Assembly (NCBI GenBank): GCA_023954375.1
Contig: JAMLIC010000016.1
Location: 112,041 to 176,040, forward strand
Source: Planctomycetota bacterium
GTDB lineage: Bacteria; Planctomycetota; J058
DNA length: 64,000 nt
Reading direction: 5' to 3'
Made by a program: the position numbers and the translations under genes. This document shows positions 8,331-15,843 of this stretch, piece by piece. Under the pieces are notes generated by a model. The model worked only from the letters and a program-made list of their open reading frames with translations. It was not told where the DNA came from and did no database searches. Each line of letters opens with the position of its first letter. The stretch's first letter is position 1.

Positions 8331-9302
8331 ATGGCGAAGGGACGCGCGAAGAAGAAGGCCGGCGCGAAGAAGAAGGCCGGCGCGAAGAAGAAGGCCGGCG
8401 CGAAGAAGCAAGCCGGCGCCAAGAAGAAGGCCGGCGCGAAGAAGCAAGCCGGCGCCAAGAAGCAAGCCGGCGCGAAGAAGCAAGCCGGCGCCAAGAAGAA
8501 GGCCGGCGCGAAGAGGCAGGCCGGCGCGAAGGCCGCGACGAGGACGGTGGCCCGCCCTCCCGCGGGGATCGCCCTGCGGGCCCCGGTCCCTCCGGCCGCG
8601 GTCGAGCCGCCGCCGTCGCTCTACCCCGAGGTCGTCGGGCTGACGCCCAAGCTGCTCATGGGCGGCGCGGCGCGCCTGCCCCTGGCGCACCTCGGCCGCG
8701 CCGCGCGCCTGGCGTGGTTCGCGGACGCCGAGAGCCGGCCGGAGCTGCGCGTCGAGCCGCCGGTGGGCGGCGCCCTGCCGCCGCTGCCCTCGTCGCCCGC
8801 CTACGCGGCCGACCTCCTGCCCGACGGCGCCCTGCGCGTCACGTTCCCCTCCACGGCCGACGCGCCCTGGGAGCTCGAGTTCACGCCGCGCCTGAACGAG
8901 GCCGCGGCGCAGCTCGCGCCCCTCCCCGACGGCGCGGCGCTCGAGCTGATCGCGGCGTCGCCCGCCACGCAGGACGGCGTGGCCCTGCGCTGCTGCGGCC
9001 TCGTGCGCGGCGGGACGTGGGAGGTGCTCTCCACCTTCCCGCCGCTGGCCCGGGGGCGCTTCGAGGCCGCGCTGGCCCTCTCCGCCGAGGCCGAGGCCGG
9101 GGAGAGGCTGACGCTCGCCCCCGCCGAGGTCGACGACCTCCTGGCCTGGGCCGACGAGGAGGAGGTGCTCGCGCCCGGGGCCGCGATGCAGGGCGACGGC
9201 GTCCTGTCGCTCGCCCGGCGTGACCCGGGGCTCCTGTCGCTCCTCGCGCGCCGCGTGTTCCGCCGGCGCTTCGCCGACGTGTGGCCGCTGGCCCCCGATT
9301 GA
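8331..9302 (+). CDS. Protein with histone-H1-like AKKKAG repeat tail plus unknown domain
   Basis: A 323-residue protein with ATG 8331 preceded by GGGGGAG. Residues 6-65 are ten consecutive six-residue units of AKKKAG or AKKQAG (last unit AKRQAG), strongly basic and lacking acidic residues, as in bacterial histone-H1-like tails. Such tails usually bind DNA or another polyanion. Residues about 90-323 form an acidic-to-neutral globular domain with no motif I recognise (FPSTADAPWELEFTPRL, DGVALRCCGLVRGG, ADEEEVLAPG). No signal peptide or membrane helix is present. A TAGGAT -10-like box lies at 8305-8310. The repeat tail may vary in length between strains because the coding DNA is a tandem repeat. 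Confidence 0.8.
   Translation: MAKGRAKKKAGAKKKAGAKKKAGAKKQAGAKKKAGAKKQAGAKKQAGAKKQAGAKKKAGAKRQAGAKAATRTVARPPAGIALRAPVPPAAVEPPPSLYPEVVGLTPKLLMGGAARLPLAHLGRAARLAWFADAESRPELRVEPPVGGALPPLPSSPAYAADLLPDGALRVTFPSTADAPWELEFTPRLNEAAAQLAPLPDGAALELIAASPATQDGVALRCCGLVRGGTWEVLSTFPPLARGRFEAALALSAEAEAGERLTLAPAEVDDLLAWADEEEVLAPGAAMQGDGVLSLARRDPGLLSLLARRVFRRRFADVWPLAPD
8346..8525 (+). repeat. 18-bp in-frame tandem repeat (10 units)
   Basis: Ten units of 18 bases encode AKKKAG/AKKQAG. Most differences between units are at the AAG/CAA codon and at synonymous third positions, consistent with expansion by slippage or unequal recombination. Confidence 0.85.
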
Positions 9303-9366
9303 CGGGGCCGCGCGCCCCCTCGTCCTCGTCGCCGAGCAGGCCAGCCTCTCGTCGGCTTCGACCCGA

Positions 9367-9391
9367 CGGGTGAGGCGTTTCTCCTCACCCG
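9367..9391 (+). terminator. Hairpin between the AKKKAG protein and TPM genes
   Basis: CGGGTGAGG pairs perfectly with CCTCACCCG around a 7-base loop (CGTTTCT), 65 bases after the stop of the upstream gene. It can fold on either strand. Confidence 0.5.
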
Positions 9392-9444
9392 GCTCCCCTG
9401 ACGCGACGTTGTCCCACCCGCCCTCGCTCGCTACGTTGTCGTCC

Positions 9445-9969
9445 GTGCACTGCCCGCACTGCGCCAAGGACCTCAACGACGACCACCCGGCCTGCCCGGA
9501 GTGCAAGTTCCACATCTCCGACCTCGACGCGGAGCTGGGCGCGCCGCCCGAGCGGCAGGGGGACGTCCTCGACCGGGCCGGCGTGCTCACGCCCGACGAG
9601 CGCGAGCGCCTGGTCCGGCGGTGCGCCGACCTGAGGGCGCGGACCGGCGCCGAGCTCGTCGTCGTCACGGCCGCCTCGAGCGCGCCGCGCAAGCCGTGCG
9701 AGCACGCGTTCTGGCTGTTCAACCGCTGGGAGGTGGGCGGCGCCGCCCACGCGGGGATCCTGGTGCTCCTGTCGCTCGCCGAGCGGCGGGTGGAGTCGGA
9801 GGTGGGGGTGGCGCTCGAGGAGATCATCTCGGACGCGGCCAGCGGCGCCCTGCTCGAGGCGCACGCCGTGCCGTTCTTCGCCCTGGGCAGCTTCGGCGAG
9901 GGGCTCTACCAGGCGGTCGACGTGCTCGCGCAGCTCGTCGAGCACGCGCCGCGGAAGGCGTGGGCGTGA
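9445..9969 (+). CDS. Zinc-ribbon TPM-domain protein
   Basis: Start chosen at GTG 9445, which places the first zinc ribbon (HCPHC...HPACPEC) directly at the N-terminus. The frame is open upstream but non-coding in character. Residues about 40-170 are a TPM domain (DVLDRAGVLTPDERERLVRR, TGAELVVVTA, LFNRWEVG, GILVLLSLAERRVESEVG, FFALGSFGEGLYQAVDVL). TPM domains occur in the photosystem II repair protein Psb32/TLP18.3 and in many exported bacterial proteins tied to membrane stress. This copy has no signal peptide, so it is cytoplasmic or peripheral. Its stop overlaps the start of the next TPM gene by four bases (GTGA), so the two are translationally coupled. Confidence 0.85.
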   Translation: MHCPHCAKDLNDDHPACPECKFHISDLDAELGAPPERQGDVLDRAGVLTPDERERLVRRCADLRARTGAELVVVTAASSAPRKPCEHAFWLFNRWEVGGAAHAGILVLLSLAERRVESEVGVALEEIISDAASGALLEAHAVPFFALGSFGEGLYQAVDVLAQLVEHAPRKAWA

Positions 9970-11174
9970 GGCGGGCCCCGGCCCTGGCGGCCGCGCTCGC
10001 CCTCCTCCTCGCGGGCGCCGCCGCGGCGCGCGACGTGCCTCCCGCCCGCTTCCCCCTGCGCGACGACGCCGACCTCCTCGACGGCAGCCTGCACAACGCC
10101 ATACGCCGGCTCTGCGTCGACCTCGAGCGCGACACCGGGGCCGAGCTGGCCGTCCTCATCGTGCGGAGCGCCGGCGGCGACGATCCGCGCCGGTTCGGCC
10201 TGCGCGTGTTCAACGTCTGGGGCGTGGGCAAGCGCGGGCTCGACAACGGGGTGCTCCTCCTCTTCGCCATGGAGGAGCGGCGCGTCGAGCTCATCGCCGG
10301 CCTCGGCTACGAGGACCTGTTCACGGAGGCATCTTCGTCGTCGCTCCTGCAGGAGACGGTCGTCCCGCGCATGCGCGCCGGAGAGCCCGGAGAGGCGATC
10401 CTCACCGGCGTCCGCGCCGTGGCCTACCGCATGCGAGAGCACGAGCAGCGGCTCCGCCGCTTCGACCTCCTGCCCGAGCGGCCCGAGGCGACCGGGTTCG
10501 GCGGCGGCGCCGTCGCCCGGCTCGCCGACCTCTCCGCGCCGGCGCCGGCCCGCAGCGCGCCGGCCCGCAGCGCGCCGGCCTCGCCGCTCGGCGCCTCGCC
10601 GCGGCCCCGCGCCCACGTCCACGACTTCCTGCGCGTACTCGCCCTCCTCGTCCTCCTGGGCTGGGGAGGGTTCTTGTACTACGCCTTGAGCCGCACCTTC
10701 TCCACCGGGCAGCTCGTCGTCGGCAAGGGCGCGCTCTACGCCGTGGCGATCCTCGTGCCGCTCGCCGTCGGCGGCGGGCTCGCTCACTGGAACCTGACCC
10801 ACCCCACGAGCGACGCGCTCCCCGATGTGATCCTGGGCGTGGCGGGCCTCATCGGCTGCGGCGTGGCCTGCACGTGCGCCAGCCACATCTGCCCGCGCTG
10901 CAACCGCTGGATGAGCATCCGCTCGCGGACGCTCGTCTACGCGACCTACCACTCGAGCGGCACGGGCGAGCGCACGGAGCACTGCCGGCACTGCCGCTAC
11001 CACCGCGTCTACACCTACCGGATCCCGCGCAAGACGCAGTCGTCGTCGTCGAGCAGCTCGAGCTGGTCGTCGTCGACGTCGTCGTCGAGCCGCTCCTTCG
11101 GCGGCGGCTCGTCGAGCAGCTCCTCGTTCGGCGGCGGCGCCTCCCGCGGCGGCGGGGGCGGGGCGAGCTGGTGA
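9966..11174 (+). CDS. Exported TPM-domain membrane protein with Ser/Gly-rich tail
   Basis: A 402-residue protein starting at GTG 9966, inside the stop of the upstream gene. Residues 1-20 form a signal peptide. A TPM domain spans about 25-165 (DDADLLDGSLHNAIRRLCVD, TGAELAVLIV, FNVWGVGKRGLDNGVLLLFA, RVELIAGLGYEDLF). A Pro/Ala/Ser linker leads to two membrane helices (about 222-242 and 252-272) and a third hydrophobic segment, then a four-cysteine ribbon (HICPRC...HCRHCRYHRVY). The end is a Ser run followed by FGGG and SSS blocks and a terminal GGGGGASW. This tail form is common in membrane TPM proteins. Pairing with the cytoplasmic TPM protein suggests one two-component assembly. Confidence 0.88.
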   Translation: MRRAPALAAALALLLAGAAAARDVPPARFPLRDDADLLDGSLHNAIRRLCVDLERDTGAELAVLIVRSAGGDDPRRFGLRVFNVWGVGKRGLDNGVLLLFAMEERRVELIAGLGYEDLFTEASSSSLLQETVVPRMRAGEPGEAILTGVRAVAYRMREHEQRLRRFDLLPERPEATGFGGGAVARLADLSAPAPARSAPARSAPASPLGASPRPRAHVHDFLRVLALLVLLGWGGFLYYALSRTFSTGQLVVGKGALYAVAILVPLAVGGGLAHWNLTHPTSDALPDVILGVAGLIGCGVACTCASHICPRCNRWMSIRSRTLVYATYHSSGTGERTEHCRHCRYHRVYTYRIPRKTQSSSSSSSSWSSSTSSSSRSFGGGSSSSSSFGGGASRGGGGGASW

Positions 11175-11325
11175 GCTGGTGTGATCGACGGCCGCGGCCG
11201 TGGACGCCGGGCGACGCCGTTCGTAGTTGGGCGGGCAGTAACGCGGCGCGCCCCCCCACCACCGCTCAGGCGAGCTCGGCGGCCAGAAGGCCGCCGTCGT
11301 GCGGCCTCGCCTCGGCCTGAGTGAT

Positions 11326-11609
11326 GCGCCCCCCTCGCGAGCGCATCACTCTTCGCAGGTCTGAGCTCGAGGCAGGTCTGAGCTCGAGAGAAGTCGCGCA
11401 GCGATGTCTTCTCGAGTTCAGAGAGCTTGAGAACTTTTCTCTCCGCCGCTCGTGCTCGACCCGCCAAAGCGAGCGATGGGGAGGCGCGGAACGGGCCAGA
11501 TCGTGCCAGTCCGGGACTTGCTCCGATCGCGCCCCCCTCGCGAGCGCATCACTCATCGCAGGTCTGAGCTCGAGAGAAGTCGCGCAGCGATTTCTTCTCG
11601 AGCTCAGAG
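11326..11609. repeat. Duplicated hairpin element in a 437-base gene-free gap
   Basis: Two copies (11326-11422 and 11529-11609) of an approximately 80-bp sequence share near identity. Each starts GCGCCCCCCTCGCGAGCGCA and ends with a hairpin whose arms are CTGAGCTCGAGAGAAG and CTTCTCGAGYTCAG. The first copy carries an extra internal 17-base tandem duplication (11355-11371 and 11372-11388). The remainder of 11175-11611 shows no gene. The second copy ends two bases before the stop of the minus-strand gene, so it could serve as its terminator. Confidence 0.75.
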
Positions 11610-11611
11610 GA

Positions 11612-12223
11612 CTAGAACGGCCCCATGGGCGCGTCGTGCGGCGGGGGCGCGTCCTGCGCGTCGGCCGGACGCGCCGTCTCGACCCAGCGGAGGAAGGCCT
11701 CGCGGTGCCGGTCGACGCCTTCGATCGTCCCCATGAGCCACACCGACCAGCGGTCGTCGCCCTGCCGCACGTAGGCCGCGACCAGCTTCATCCCGTCGCG
11801 CCGCGCGCCGTCGCGCGGGCCGTGCGTCCCCTGCTGCTCGACGAGCCGCACCTCGGGGTCGGCGGCGCGGCGGAGCTCGACCACCTGGTCGGCGTCGCCG
11901 AGCGGCGCGCCGTCCGGCCGCGACCAGCCGCCCTTGAGCCGGCCGCGGTAGTCGCCGAACTCCCGCTGACCCATGGCCATCACCGTGACCTGCGGCCCCT
12001 CCGCCTGGCCCTCCGCCGGCGGGAGCGCGTACTCGAGCAGGAAGCGGCGCCGGCCGCCCTGCTCGACCTTGCGCCACCCCTCGGGCGCCGGGTCGAAGCG
12101 CACCTCCCGCTGCGGCGCGGCCTGGCGGCGCGGCGCGCGCTCGGGGCGCCCCTCGTCCTGGGCGAGGGCGGGGGCGAGGAGGAGGAGAAAGAGGAGGGAC
12201 CACCGGCAAACGGGACGGACCAT
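11612..12223 (-). CDS. Exported protein, unknown
   Basis: Start at ATG 12223, chosen because GGAGG lies seven bases upstream and the protein opens with a classic signal peptide (MVRPVCRWSLLFLLLLAPALAQ). The longer frame upstream overlaps the next gene and lacks coding character. The mature protein of about 180 residues has FDPAPEGWRKVEQGGRRRF, a central VTVMAMGQREFGDYRGRLKG segment and DDRWSVWLMGTIEGVDRHRE. It resembles small periplasmic proteins that monitor or bind other proteins, but no family is recognised. It is divergent from the phosphatase-like gene at 12300. Confidence 0.7.
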   Translation of the reverse strand: MVRPVCRWSLLFLLLLAPALAQDEGRPERAPRRQAAPQREVRFDPAPEGWRKVEQGGRRRFLLEYALPPAEGQAEGPQVTVMAMGQREFGDYRGRLKGGWSRPDGAPLGDADQVVELRRAADPEVRLVEQQGTHGPRDGARRDGMKLVAAYVRQGDDRWSVWLMGTIEGVDRHREAFLRWVETARPADAQDAPPPHDAPMGPF

Positions 12224-12299
12224 GCGACACCTCCGGACCGGGGGGAGGATACCTGCCGCCGGGCGGCGCGGCGCCGCCCGGGCGGCTATCGTCGGCGTC

Positions 12300-14117
12300 G
12301 TGGACCCGCTGACGCTGCTCGTGGGCGCCCTGGTGGGCGCCGTCGCCGCCGCCGCCGCCGTGCGCCTCACCTCGCGGCCGGGGCCCGACGCCGCCCCACC
12401 GGCGCCGGGCGCCGCCCCACCGACCCCCGCGCCCGTCCCCACGCCGACGCCAGCCCCACCGGCGCCCGCCCCGCCCCCCGCGCCCGCCCCGCCGCCGTCG
12501 CCGCCGCCCGCGCCGACCGTGCAGGTGATCGCCCTGCGCTGCCCGCAGTGCGGCGGCGACATCGAGGCCCGCGCCGGCGCCACGCGCTGCGCCTACTGCG
12601 ACGTGCCGATCGCCGTCCAGGGCGCCCCGGCGCCGCGCCCGCGCCCCGCCCGCGAGCGCCGCGACCGGCCGCCGCCGTTCCAGCCCACCACCCGCGCCAC
12701 GGTGCGCGAGGACGCCTTCGGCCGCTTCGGCGTCGCGGTCCTCCGCCAGCCGATCCACGCCACGCCGCGCGAGACCATGCGCTGGGTGCCGATCGACGCG
12801 GCGCGCGCCGGCCTGTTCCTCCTGCGCGTCGTCGACCCGGGCGCCCGCGGGAGCGAGCGGGTCCCGGTCGAGGACCCCGCGCTCCTCGACGCGCTGGCGC
12901 GCGCGACGAGCGACAGCCTCAAGCAGCGCCGCGACCCCGGCCTCGCCGCCAAGGCCGCCCTGCGCGCGCTGGCCGACTCGGGCCAGCCCGGGGCGCTCGA
13001 GTGCTTCGCCGCCGTCTTCGACGCCGAGCGCAGCGTCGTGACCACCTACAACGCGGGCTGCAAGAGCCCGCTCGTGCACGCGAGCATCGAGGAGCGGCGC
13101 ACGATCGACGTCACGAGCGAGGGGCGGCTCCTCGAGCGCGTGCTCCTCCTGGGCGACCCCGGCGCCTTCGCCAACGGCCGCGAGGTCTCGCTCGCGGCGG
13201 GCGACGCGGTGGTCGTCGTGTCGGCCGGCGTCGCGGGCGAGGGGCGAGGCTGGGCGTGGGGGGCGCGCTGCGTCCACGACGCCCTGCGCGCCGGCTGGCC
13301 CGGCGGCGCCGCCGGCGTCCTGGCCCGCGGCGTCCTCGACGGCTTCTGGGCCGGACGCGAGGGCGCGTCGCGGGCCGAGGAGGCCCCCTGCGGCGACCTG
13401 TTCGCGGTCGCGGTGACGGTCAAGAGCAACGCCGAGCTGCGCGGGCCGGCCGCGATCGACCTCCCGACGCCGCGCACCTTCGAGACGGAGCGCTTCGCCC
13501 TGGCGCTCGCGCCGTCGCCCGACGCCTACGTCGCCTGGCGGCCGCTGGACGGGCGGCGGCGGGCCACCGTCCTCGTGTGGCTCGAGGGGCTGCCCGGGCC
13601 GGTGGGCGACCGCGTGACCGAGGCGGCGCTCGAGGTGCTCGGCGGGACCACGGGCGACAACGACAACCCGCGCGCGGCCGGCCGGCGCGGGCTCGCCGCG
13701 GCCGGGCTCCAGGACGACCCGCGCGTCAAGGCGCTCGTCCTCTGGCTCGGCGACGAGCACGGCAAGGTGGCCTTCTTCGCCCGCGGCTGGCGCGCGCCGC
13801 TGGACCTCCTCCCGCGCGGGCTGCGCGGCGGCTCGGGCCAGCAGTTCGACGAGGGGGGAGAGCACTGGCCGAAGCCGGGCGGGCGGCTCCTCTTCTACGG
13901 CGCGCTGCCGGTGAAGGAGCGCGCGCAGCACCTCGACACCCTCGCGGGGCTGTGGCCGGGCGGCAAGGCGAGCGCCCTCTACGCGCTCGGGCTGCACCAC
14001 GAGGACGAGGCCGCGGCCGCCGACCTGCTCCTCGCCGCCTGCCGGGCCGCGCGCACCGACGTCCTCGACGCGCCGCTCGACGGGCTGTGCGTGCTCGAGC
14101 GCCGGAGCGGCGCGTGA
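12300..14117 (+). CDS. Membrane-anchored zinc-ribbon protein with PP2C/SpoIIE-like region
   Basis: GTG 12300 gives a protein of 605 residues. Residues about 4-24 are a membrane anchor, followed by a long Pro/Ala linker (to about 75). A zinc ribbon (CPQCGGDIEARAGATRCAYC) sits near residues 80-100. Residues about 150-385 contain SVVTTYNAGCKSPLVH, LLLGDPGAFANG, GDAVVVVSAGVAGEG and GDLFAVAVTVKS. These are reminiscent of RsbU/SpoIIE-type PP2C phosphatases (GHxPxL, GDxLVLYSDGV, DDxxLxVV), though the usual acidic metal ligands are mostly absent, so catalysis is doubtful. The C-terminal 220 residues include a second unknown domain. It may counteract or sense the Ser/Thr kinases common here. It overlaps the PEGA gene by four bases. 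Confidence 0.65.
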   Translation: MDPLTLLVGALVGAVAAAAAVRLTSRPGPDAAPPAPGAAPPTPAPVPTPTPAPPAPAPPPAPAPPPSPPPAPTVQVIALRCPQCGGDIEARAGATRCAYCDVPIAVQGAPAPRPRPARERRDRPPPFQPTTRATVREDAFGRFGVAVLRQPIHATPRETMRWVPIDAARAGLFLLRVVDPGARGSERVPVEDPALLDALARATSDSLKQRRDPGLAAKAALRALADSGQPGALECFAAVFDAERSVVTTYNAGCKSPLVHASIEERRTIDVTSEGRLLERVLLLGDPGAFANGREVSLAAGDAVVVVSAGVAGEGRGWAWGARCVHDALRAGWPGGAAGVLARGVLDGFWAGREGASRAEEAPCGDLFAVAVTVKSNAELRGPAAIDLPTPRTFETERFALALAPSPDAYVAWRPLDGRRRATVLVWLEGLPGPVGDRVTEAALEVLGGTTGDNDNPRAAGRRGLAAAGLQDDPRVKALVLWLGDEHGKVAFFARGWRAPLDLLPRGLRGGSGQQFDEGGEHWPKPGGRLLFYGALPVKERAQHLDTLAGLWPGGKASALYALGLHHEDEAAAADLLLAACRAARTDVLDAPLDGLCVLERRSGA

Positions 14118-14422
14118 GCCGGGGCTGGGGCCCGGCCGCGCTCCTCGCCGCGGCGGCGGCCCTGGGCGGCTGCACGAGCCCCGTGCTCGTCGACTCGACG
14201 CCCCAGGGCGCGCTCCTGTTCGTCGACGGCGAGCCGGTCGGGCGGACGCCGATCACGATCCGGGCCCTGCGCACACAGTACGTGCGCCGCTACGACCTCC
14301 GCCTCGAGCTCGACGGCTTCGAGCCCCACGAGCAGCGGCTCGAGCGCCGGCGGGCGCTCATCATGGGCTCGCGCGGCTGGCCCCCGGAGGTGCACGTCCG
14401 GCTGACCCCCGCGCCGCGTTGA
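14114..14422 (+). CDS. PEGA-domain lipoprotein
   Basis: A 102-residue protein starting at GTG 14114 within the previous stop codon. The N-terminus has a lipoprotein signal (LLAAAAALGGCTS, lipobox LGGC), so it is predicted to be lipid-anchored. The mature part is a single PEGA domain (VLVDSTPQGALLFVDGEPVG followed by RTPITI and YDLRLELDGFEPHEQRLE), a small beta fold found in surface and S-layer-associated proteins. Four-base coupling suggests it works with the membrane phosphatase-like protein upstream. Confidence 0.88.
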   Translation: MSRGWGPAALLAAAAALGGCTSPVLVDSTPQGALLFVDGEPVGRTPITIRALRTQYVRRYDLRLELDGFEPHEQRLERRRALIMGSRGWPPEVHVRLTPAPR

Positions 14423-14493
14423 GCCCCGCGCGGGGCCCGCATCGGCTAGCCTCGATGGGGGGCCCGGACGAAGCCCGGACGAAGGAGCGCGCC

Positions 14494-14898
14494 ATGGCCG
14501 ACGACCGTCACCAGATCCCGAACATGAACGCGGCCGACCTGTACCGCGAGGACCTGTTCACCGACCGGGCCGTGGGGACGATCCGCCGCCTGACGCCGGT
14601 GACCCCGCAGGGCGCGGACGACCCCGCCCGGCAGGTCGTGTTCGTCGGCTCGACCCAGCTCCTCACGCCCGCCGGCGCCCTGCCGCTGACCTTCGAGATC
14701 GACGGCACCTCGCTCGCCGACGCCGTGAAGAACTTCGCCGCCGCGGCCGAGGACGCCGTGCGCGAGACGCTCGAGGAGCTCGCCGCGATCCGCCGCGAGT
14801 CGGCCTCGGGGCTCGTGATCCCGGACGCCGGCGCGCTCGGTGGCCTCGGCGGGCCGGGGCTCGCGGGCCCCGGCGGCGGCAAGCTGCACCTGCGGTAG
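14494..14898 (+). CDS. Small conserved-looking cytoplasmic protein, unknown
   Basis: ATG 14494 is preceded by GAAGGAG. The protein has 134 residues and opens MADDRHQIPNMNAADLYRED, then LFTDRAVGTIRRLTPVTPQG and a beta-strand pair (RQVVFVGSTQLLTPAGALPL). A helical segment rich in Ala and Glu follows (about residues 75-108) with a Gly-rich end (GGLGGPGLAGPGGG). There is no signal peptide. Coding character is strong, but I do not recognise a family. It faces the Lon-N-like gene tail to tail, 14 bases apart. Confidence 0.7.
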   Translation: MADDRHQIPNMNAADLYREDLFTDRAVGTIRRLTPVTPQGADDPARQVVFVGSTQLLTPAGALPLTFEIDGTSLADAVKNFAAAAEDAVRETLEELAAIRRESASGLVIPDAGALGGLGGPGLAGPGGGKLHLR

Positions 14899-14912
14899 CC
14901 CGCGTCGCGCGG

Positions 14913-15611
14913 TCAGTTCCGCGAGAAGCCGCCCGGCGGGCGCCGCCGCACGGCCTCGAGCTCGCTGGCGCGCCGCTCGACCAGCGCGCGCAAGCGGCGG
15001 GCGCGCTCGTCCACCGCCTCCGCCTCGAGCAGGCGCTGGCGGTCCTGGACGCCCAGGTGGAGCAGGTCCCCCGCGAGGTCGACGAGCGTGCCGAGGGGCA
15101 CGCCCTCGCCGGGCGGCGCGGGCTGGCGGAGGAGGTGCAGGACGAGGTCGCGGCGCGACTCGTCCCGGACGAGGTCGTCCGGGACGCCGCGCAGGAGCGC
15201 CCCGAGCGCCGCCGCCGTCGGCTCGTCGTCGTCGGGCGGGGCGTCCTCGAGCACCGCCACGCGCGCGACCCGGAAGGGGCGCGAGCGGTCCTCGTCGAGC
15301 ACGCGGGCGCGGCGGAGCCCGACGAGGAGGACGTTCCAGCGGCCGTCCTCGAGCGGCTGCTCGAGGAGGATCCGGCCGACGCACACGTGCTCCTCGATCT
15401 CGGGCGCCCCGTGGTAGTCCGGCTCCCAGCCGGGGCGCAGGAGCGCCATGGCGATCAGCCGCTCGCCGTCGAGGGCGTGGCGGACCATGTCCCGGTAGCG
15501 GGGCTCGAACACGTGCAAGGGGAGGAGCGCCCCGGGCAGGAGGACCGTCGACGGCAGGGGGAACAGCGGCACGTGGCCGGAGAAGGCGGCGGCGTCGAAG
15601 CTCAGGTCCAC
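14913..15611 (-). CDS. Lon N-terminal (LAN/ASD) domain protein
   Basis: A 232-residue protein. The start was set at GTG 15611 because the open frame upstream runs straight through a palindromic repeat block. Residues 10-200 match a stand-alone Lon substrate-binding domain: VPLFPLPSTVLLPGALLPLH, VFEPRYRDMVRHAL, LIAMALLRPGWEPDY, VGRILLEQPLEDGRWNVLL and GLRRARVLDE. Stand-alone LAN proteins lack ATPase and protease parts and are thought to bind proteins or peptides. The C-terminal 50 residues are Arg/Glu-rich helix. It is cytoplasmic. The repeat block lies between it and the kinase-FGE gene upstream on the same strand. Confidence 0.85.
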   Translation of the reverse strand: MDLSFDAAAFSGHVPLFPLPSTVLLPGALLPLHVFEPRYRDMVRHALDGERLIAMALLRPGWEPDYHGAPEIEEHVCVGRILLEQPLEDGRWNVLLVGLRRARVLDEDRSRPFRVARVAVLEDAPPDDDEPTAAALGALLRGVPDDLVRDESRRDLVLHLLRQPAPPGEGVPLGTLVDLAGDLLHLGVQDRQRLLEAEAVDERARRLRALVERRASELEAVRRRPPGGFSRN

Positions 15612-15843
15612 GGCTAGTCGGCCTTCCACATCGATTCTGGCGTAGCCAGAATCGATGTGGAAGCCCGACTGGCCCGAGCCCGGAGGGCTCGGCGCGAGCC
15701 ACGCGCAGGCGCGGCTTGCCGCGCCGAGCATGGCGAGCGGAGGCGTGGGAGGGCCCGCGCAGCGGGTCCTCCCAGCACGCCGGCTCCGAGTCGACAGGTG
15801 GCACTTCGAGCTCAACCCCTTGGGTTCGAGCTCGAAGTCCCAC
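15612..15843. repeat. Four-hairpin intergenic element
   Basis: The block is almost entirely self-complementary. Hairpin 1 pairs 15612-15641 with 15645-15674 (30-bp arms, two mismatches, of which 19 bp are perfect). Hairpin 2 is 15674-15692 (8-bp stem). A weaker GC stem lies near 15709-15726. Hairpin 3 pairs 15746-15758 with 15762-15774. Hairpin 4 pairs about 15798-15819 with 15820-15843 (ACTTCGAGCTC arms). It lies exactly between the stop of the kinase-FGE gene and the start of the Lon-N-like gene. Confidence 0.75.

Noticed and set aside
4620..9827. A 1735-residue minus-strand ORF
   Set aside because: Antisense to five well-supported genes. Its Arg/Gly/Pro-rich composition is typical of shadow frames in high-GC DNA.
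11321..14422. A 1033-residue plus-strand ORF
   Set aside because: Only its last 102 codons (the PEGA lipoprotein) are coding. The rest lies in a wrong frame of the phosphatase-like gene and in repeats.
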